Positions 60,484 to 64,000 of a DNA stretch of 64,000 nucleotides are shown here, one piece after another; the stretch's first letter is position 1, and every line of letters starts with the position of its first letter. The notes beneath the pieces are model-generated. The model was not told the origin of the DNA. It made no database searches and was given only the letters and a program-made list of their open reading frames with translations. The stretch covers positions 1-64,000 of the forward strand of contig PMLC01000150.1 in the NCBI GenBank assembly GCA_003158745.1. Direction: 5' to 3'. The DNA is from Acidobacteriota bacterium. GTDB lineage: Bacteria > Acidobacteriota > Thermoanaerobaculia > Thermoanaerobaculales > Thermoanaerobaculaceae. The position numbers and the translations under genes are program-made.

Positions 60484-62412
60484 ATGGCCGACACGTATTC
60501 GTGTTTCGGGAAATTCCTTCTTCTCAAACAGCGCAGTCAGGACGGCCTGGGCACCCTGTGGCGTGCCGGGGAGATGGAGCGGAACGGCTTCAAGAGGATT
60601 GTGTGGCTTCGGCGGTTTGATCAGGTGGGTCTGGACCGCGCCGCCCTGACTGCAGAAATCGGGCCCGCCAACCAGATCGCCCAGGTCCTCAGGGCCAGCA
60701 ACGTCGTACGGAACGCCACTCACGGTAGCGAGGGCGGGATTCCTTTTGTCGCGTGGGACTACGTGCCCTCGCAGCCTCTCGACCAACTGATGGCTCGTGC
60801 GACCCAGGAGCAGTTCCCGATCGCGATTGACAACGCCCTCTTGATCGTCGAGAAGCTCGCTGCCGCGCTGGCTGCGGCATCGGCGGTAGAGGTGCAGGGG
60901 CAGCCTCTCATCCACGGCTTCCTCGTTCCCCACCTTGCCATGGTCGGCAACGACGGAGAGGCTCAGGTCGCGGGTTTCGGAATCGCACACGGTCTGCGTG
61001 CCAACCTTGACAGGGTGGTGGTGAAGAGGCTCGCGGCATCGTACCTCGCGCCCGAGGTTCTCGCCAACGCAACGGCGACTCCGCGCTCCGATGTCTACTC
61101 TCTGGGCGCGATCCTGTTCCAGCTTCTCTCCGGGCACCCTCTTCCGGCGGACCCGGCGGCACGGGCGGCCGCCCTCGAGGCCCCGATGCTTGCCTTCGAA
61201 GAGGGCCCCATCCCGCAGGATGTCCTCGCGATTCTTAAGAAAACCATGGCTCCGCGCCCGGATGACCGCTACGCGTCGGCCGCCGACTTCAAGAAGGAGC
61301 TCGAGAAGTTGCTTTACGGCGGAGCCTACTCGCCGACGACCTTCAACCTTGCTCTGTTCATGGACAGGCTCTATCGAAATGAGATCGAACAGGAGGACCG
61401 GGAGCTCCAGCAGGAAAGGACCCTTGATGTGACGGCGCACTACCAGCCTCCCAAGGCGGAGATTCCCGAGGCGCCCGAGACGCCCAGCGTCCCGAACCGG
61501 ACCACCCTTTACGCGGCCATCGCCGCTGGCGTGGTTCTGCTCCTGGTCATTGGCTACCTGATCCTGAGCCGGCCCTCGATGCCGAGCGCGGTTGACCAGG
61601 AGGCCCAGAAGAAGATGCTGCAGGAGCTGGTCAACACCCAGGTCGCACAGGCGTTGCGGGAAAAGGAAGATCAGCTTCGAAAGGAGCTCGAGGCCGAGAA
61701 GGCCACGACCGAGGAGTTGCGCAAGCAACTCGACAAGCAGAAGCAGGGAAACCCAGGCGCGAAGCAGATCTCGGCCGAGGAACAGCAGAGACTGCAACGC
61801 GAGATCGCCGCGCGAGAGGCCGAACAGAAGCGGAGGGAGGACGAGCTCACCAAGATCAAGCAGCAACAGGAGGCCGAGGCGGCGAAAACTCGCCAACAGG
61901 CGGCTCTGGCCGAGACCAAGCTGGCTCTCAAGGCGGTCCCGACCGCCGCGGTCCCGACCCAGGTCCCAATGACGGCCCCGGCGCCCCAGGCCGCTTGGAC
62001 GCAGCCACCGGTCGTGCCGACGGTAGTCCCGGCGGGTTCGACCGCAGCCCCGCCGCCGGAACAGCCGCCGGTTACCACTGGGCTCGGGAGCGCTGTGAGC
62101 GAGGGCGATCTGGTGGATTTCTCCCAGGTGGACGCGCAGCCCCAAAGCCTGGTCGAGGGGAAGGTGACCCTTCCACGCTCCGCTGCGCTCGCGAAGGCCC
62201 CGGCGAGCGGGTATGCCATCCTCAGGGTACTCGTCAACGAGAAAGGCGGCGTGGACGAAGTCAAGGTCTTGCGCCCGTTTCAGCCCAGCAGGCCCGGCAT
62301 AGACGAAGCCTGTGCCGAAGCCGTGAAGCAGAATCGGTACCGACCCGCGATGAAGGATGGCAAGAAGGTCAAGACCTGGATCACCGTGACCAAACAGTTA
62401 ATATTGCGCTGA
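60484..62412 (+). CDS. Pseudokinase-TonB fusion membrane protein
   Basis: A 642-residue protein. Residues 1-275 have a Ser/Thr kinase fold (FGKFLLLKQRSQDGLGTLWRA at the start; LAPEVLANATATPRSDVYSLG, LFQLLSGHPLPADP), but the HRD catalytic loop is replaced (HGFLVPHLAMVG) and DFG by AGFGIA, so it is probably inactive. A membrane helix follows (TTLYAAIAAGVVLLLVIGYL), then a long Gln/Glu/Lys coiled coil (AEKATTEELRKQLDKQKQGN, REAEQKRREDELTKIKQQQE), a Pro-rich stretch (PVVPTVVPAGSTAAPPPEQP) and a C-terminal TonB domain (YAILRVLVNEKGGVDEVKVL, AVKQNRYRPAMKDGKKVKTW). It may pass a cytoplasmic signal to an outer-membrane partner. It starts 50 bases after ruvX. Confidence 0.8.
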   Translation: MADTYSCFGKFLLLKQRSQDGLGTLWRAGEMERNGFKRIVWLRRFDQVGLDRAALTAEIGPANQIAQVLRASNVVRNATHGSEGGIPFVAWDYVPSQPLDQLMARATQEQFPIAIDNALLIVEKLAAALAAASAVEVQGQPLIHGFLVPHLAMVGNDGEAQVAGFGIAHGLRANLDRVVVKRLAASYLAPEVLANATATPRSDVYSLGAILFQLLSGHPLPADPAARAAALEAPMLAFEEGPIPQDVLAILKKTMAPRPDDRYASAADFKKELEKLLYGGAYSPTTFNLALFMDRLYRNEIEQEDRELQQERTLDVTAHYQPPKAEIPEAPETPSVPNRTTLYAAIAAGVVLLLVIGYLILSRPSMPSAVDQEAQKKMLQELVNTQVAQALREKEDQLRKELEAEKATTEELRKQLDKQKQGNPGAKQISAEEQQRLQREIAAREAEQKRREDELTKIKQQQEAEAAKTRQQAALAETKLALKAVPTAAVPTQVPMTAPAPQAAWTQPPVVPTVVPAGSTAAPPPEQPPVTTGLGSAVSEGDLVDFSQVDAQPQSLVEGKVTLPRSAALAKAPASGYAILRVLVNEKGGVDEVKVLRPFQPSRPGIDEACAEAVKQNRYRPAMKDGKKVKTWITVTKQLILR

Positions 62413-62581
62413 GAGCGCCCGCGAACAAGCAACCCGGCCTGCCGTCTAGGTGGGTCGTTTCATCTATGTCCTTGGGGCCTGTCGCGGACGCTGCGCCTCA
62501 AGTCTCGAGGTTGGGTGGGCGGGGCGGAGGGCACACTTTCTCGCCTGACCTGGGGCGGCGGTCAGAAACCACTGGGAGGAA

Positions 62582-63829
62582 TCAACGAACGTTCGCCTGG
62601 ATGTTGGCGAGGAAATCCGCGTTGGTACGGTACTGCTTGAGCTTCGATAGCAGCGCTTGCATCGCCTCATGGGGAGGCAGCGCCGCCAGCGCGCGGCGAA
62701 GCAGGTAGATCCGTTCGACCTCTTCGCGTGGGTAGAGCTTCTCCTCCTTGCGCGTGCCCGACTGGGGGATGTTCATACACGGGAAGATGCGGCGCTCGAA
62801 GAGGTCGCGCGTGAGGACGATTTCCATGTTCCCCGTGCCCTTGAACTCCTGGAAGATGACCTCGTCCATCCGGGAACCCGTGTCGACCAGGCAGGTCGCG
62901 ACGATGGTAAGTGAGCCGCCATGCTCAATGTTGCGCGCCGATCCGAAGAACCGCCGGGGCTTCTCCATGGTCCGCGCGTCGATCCCGCCTGAGAGGATCC
63001 TCCCGGAGCTCTTCTGATTGTTGTTATAGGCGCGTGACATCCTGGTCAGCGAGTCCATGAAAACGACGACGTCCTGGCCGAGTTCGACCAGGCGGCGGGA
63101 CCGCTCGAGCACCATCTCGGAAACCTCGATGTGGCTCTGGACGGATTCATCCGACGATGAGGCATAGACCTCGCCCTTGATGATGTTCCGCTTCCAGTCA
63201 GTCACCTCTTCCGGGCGCTCGTCGACGAGCAGCACGAAGATCTGCACCTCGGGGTGATTGACCGCGATCGCGTGCGCAAGCTGCTGCAGCAGCGTCGTCT
63301 TGCCAGCCTTTGGTGGGGCCACGATGAGGCACCGCTGGCCCTTTCCAATCGGCGCCATGAGGTCGATAACGCGCGGTTCGAGGATCTCCGGCTCGGTTTC
63401 GAGCTTAAAGCGCGGCGTTGGATCGATGGAGGTGAGATCGGAAAACGGCATGGCCTTCTGGCGGTACTCGTCGGGCGTCAGACCCTCGATGGTGTTGATA
63501 TCGGACACGGTCGGGCGCTGGTGGCCGTTCGGAGGCTGTACCGAAGCGCCGATGCGCAGGCCACTCTCGAGGTGCCATCGCGACAGCAGGCCGGGGTCCA
63601 CAACCGGGTCTTCACCAGTCGGGTGGAACCTGCTTCCCGCGGTGATCAGGAACGCCTTGCCATCCTCACGCCGCCAAAGGTACCCATCGAACGGGGACTG
63701 GGGAGCCGCGCCGGCCGCTGTGTGACGGCGGTTGCGTCGCCGACGGGGTCGGCGGCGCCGTCCCGAGCCTGCAGCTTCCTTCGGCTCCGAGGCAGGCAGC
63801 GAGGGAGCGTTCTTAAACTCTTCGGCCAT
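62582..63829 (-). CDS. rho: Transcription termination factor Rho
   Basis: A 415-residue hexameric RNA helicase. The N-terminal 35 residues are Arg-rich and short (RRRRPRRRRNRRHT), then comes the RNA-binding cold-shock-like domain (FDGYLWRREDGKAFLITAGS). The ATPase core has CLIVAPPKAGKTTLLQQLAH (P-loop), VFVLLVDERPEEVTDW-type sequence (IFVLLVDERPEEVTDWKRN), VVVFMDSLTRMSRAYNNNQ (Walker B and Q-loop) and SGGIDARTMEKPRRFFGSAR. The usual N-terminal helix bundle is replaced by the basic tail. Start ATG 63829 with AGGAG upstream; the track start at 63922 is in the leader. Rho could end operons here whose hairpins lack T-tracts. Confidence 0.95.
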   Translation of the reverse strand: MAEEFKNAPSLPASEPKEAAGSGRRRRPRRRRNRRHTAAGAAPQSPFDGYLWRREDGKAFLITAGSRFHPTGEDPVVDPGLLSRWHLESGLRIGASVQPPNGHQRPTVSDINTIEGLTPDEYRQKAMPFSDLTSIDPTPRFKLETEPEILEPRVIDLMAPIGKGQRCLIVAPPKAGKTTLLQQLAHAIAVNHPEVQIFVLLVDERPEEVTDWKRNIIKGEVYASSSDESVQSHIEVSEMVLERSRRLVELGQDVVVFMDSLTRMSRAYNNNQKSSGRILSGGIDARTMEKPRRFFGSARNIEHGGSLTIVATCLVDTGSRMDEVIFQEFKGTGNMEIVLTRDLFERRIFPCMNIPQSGTRKEEKLYPREEVERIYLLRRALAALPPHEAMQALLSKLKQYRTNADFLANIQANVR

Positions 63830-64000
63830 GCTTGTCAAACTCCTTGGCTCACCGCGCCGCCGCCTGCAAGAGACTTGCGACAGCAACACGAACGAGCAGA
63901 CACGCATAAGGCGGGGAAACACCGGGGACGGTCACCGCATCCGCATTCGCGCGCCTGGATTAGTGTAGCGCAAAAACCGGCCCGCGCCAAACGCGAGCTC

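Overview
The window is GC-rich, densely coded bacterial chromosome. A full mraZ-to-ftsZ division and cell-wall operon, lptD (so an outer membrane), MurE with the DNPR meso-diaminopimelate motif, rho and a five-domain S1-like protein point to a Gram-negative bacterium. The accessory protein types (FG-GAP, BACON-like and cohesin-like exported modules, a DUF4388 protein, a kinase-TonB fusion) suggest Acidobacteriota or a close relative. That placement is inference from gene types; no 16S or other decisive marker is present.

Layout. 1-1.4 kb: unrecognised DNA, an FG-GAP gene stub and an IS630 transposase remnant. 1.4-7.5 kb: S1-like protein, DUF523/DUF1722 protein, a YjbQ-type fusion, a Rossmann-like protein and an MgtC/DUF4010 membrane protein. 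7.5-9.1 kb: an exported thioredoxin-like protein whose reading frame crosses an in-frame TGA exactly at the first position of its CxxC motif, followed by a bacterial-SECIS-like hairpin. It is a candidate selenoprotein and the main finding here. 9.3-23 kb: a phosphate/polyphosphate region with a Pi transporter, DUF47 protein, PPK2, a frameshifted OlsF-like ornithine-lipid synthase, Ppx/GppA, a small basic protein, a phosphoesterase, a ParA-CHAD pair, an intact IS630 element and PPK1. 23-37 kb: a DUF4833 gene with a nonsense codon, a receiver/PEP-synthase-like protein, a DUF4388 protein, a broken superoxide dismutase, SthA, an AmpG-like carrier, an M23 peptidase, a thioesterase, an SPFH remnant and a zinc-ribbon protein. 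37.4-52.9 kb (minus strand): mraZ-rsmH-ftsL-ftsI-murE-murF-mraY-murD-ftsW-murG-murC-ftsQ-ftsA-ftsZ. Nearly every junction is ATGA, GTGA or TGATG. A TTGACA promoter and four GTGG repeats spaced exactly 10 nt lie upstream of mraZ. 52.9-64 kb: two parvulin chaperones, a prolyl-oligopeptidase-type hydrolase, an exported protein, tRNA-Pro(CGG), lptD, ruvX, a pseudokinase-TonB fusion and rho.

How it fits together. The phosphate region could import Pi (PiT), store it as polyphosphate (PPK1), use or break it down (PPK2, Ppx), and spare phospholipid with ornithine lipids (OlsF-like). The ParA-CHAD pair could position polyphosphate granules; this is a hypothesis. The SurA-like chaperone and LptD serve outer-membrane assembly. 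Several accessory genes (FG-GAP, IS630 remnant, OlsF-like, SOD, SPFH, DUF4833) carry lesions while the core operons are intact. This suggests real decay of accessory genes, or sequence errors that happen to fall there. The same caution applies to the selenoprotein call, although its codon position and hairpin are specific.
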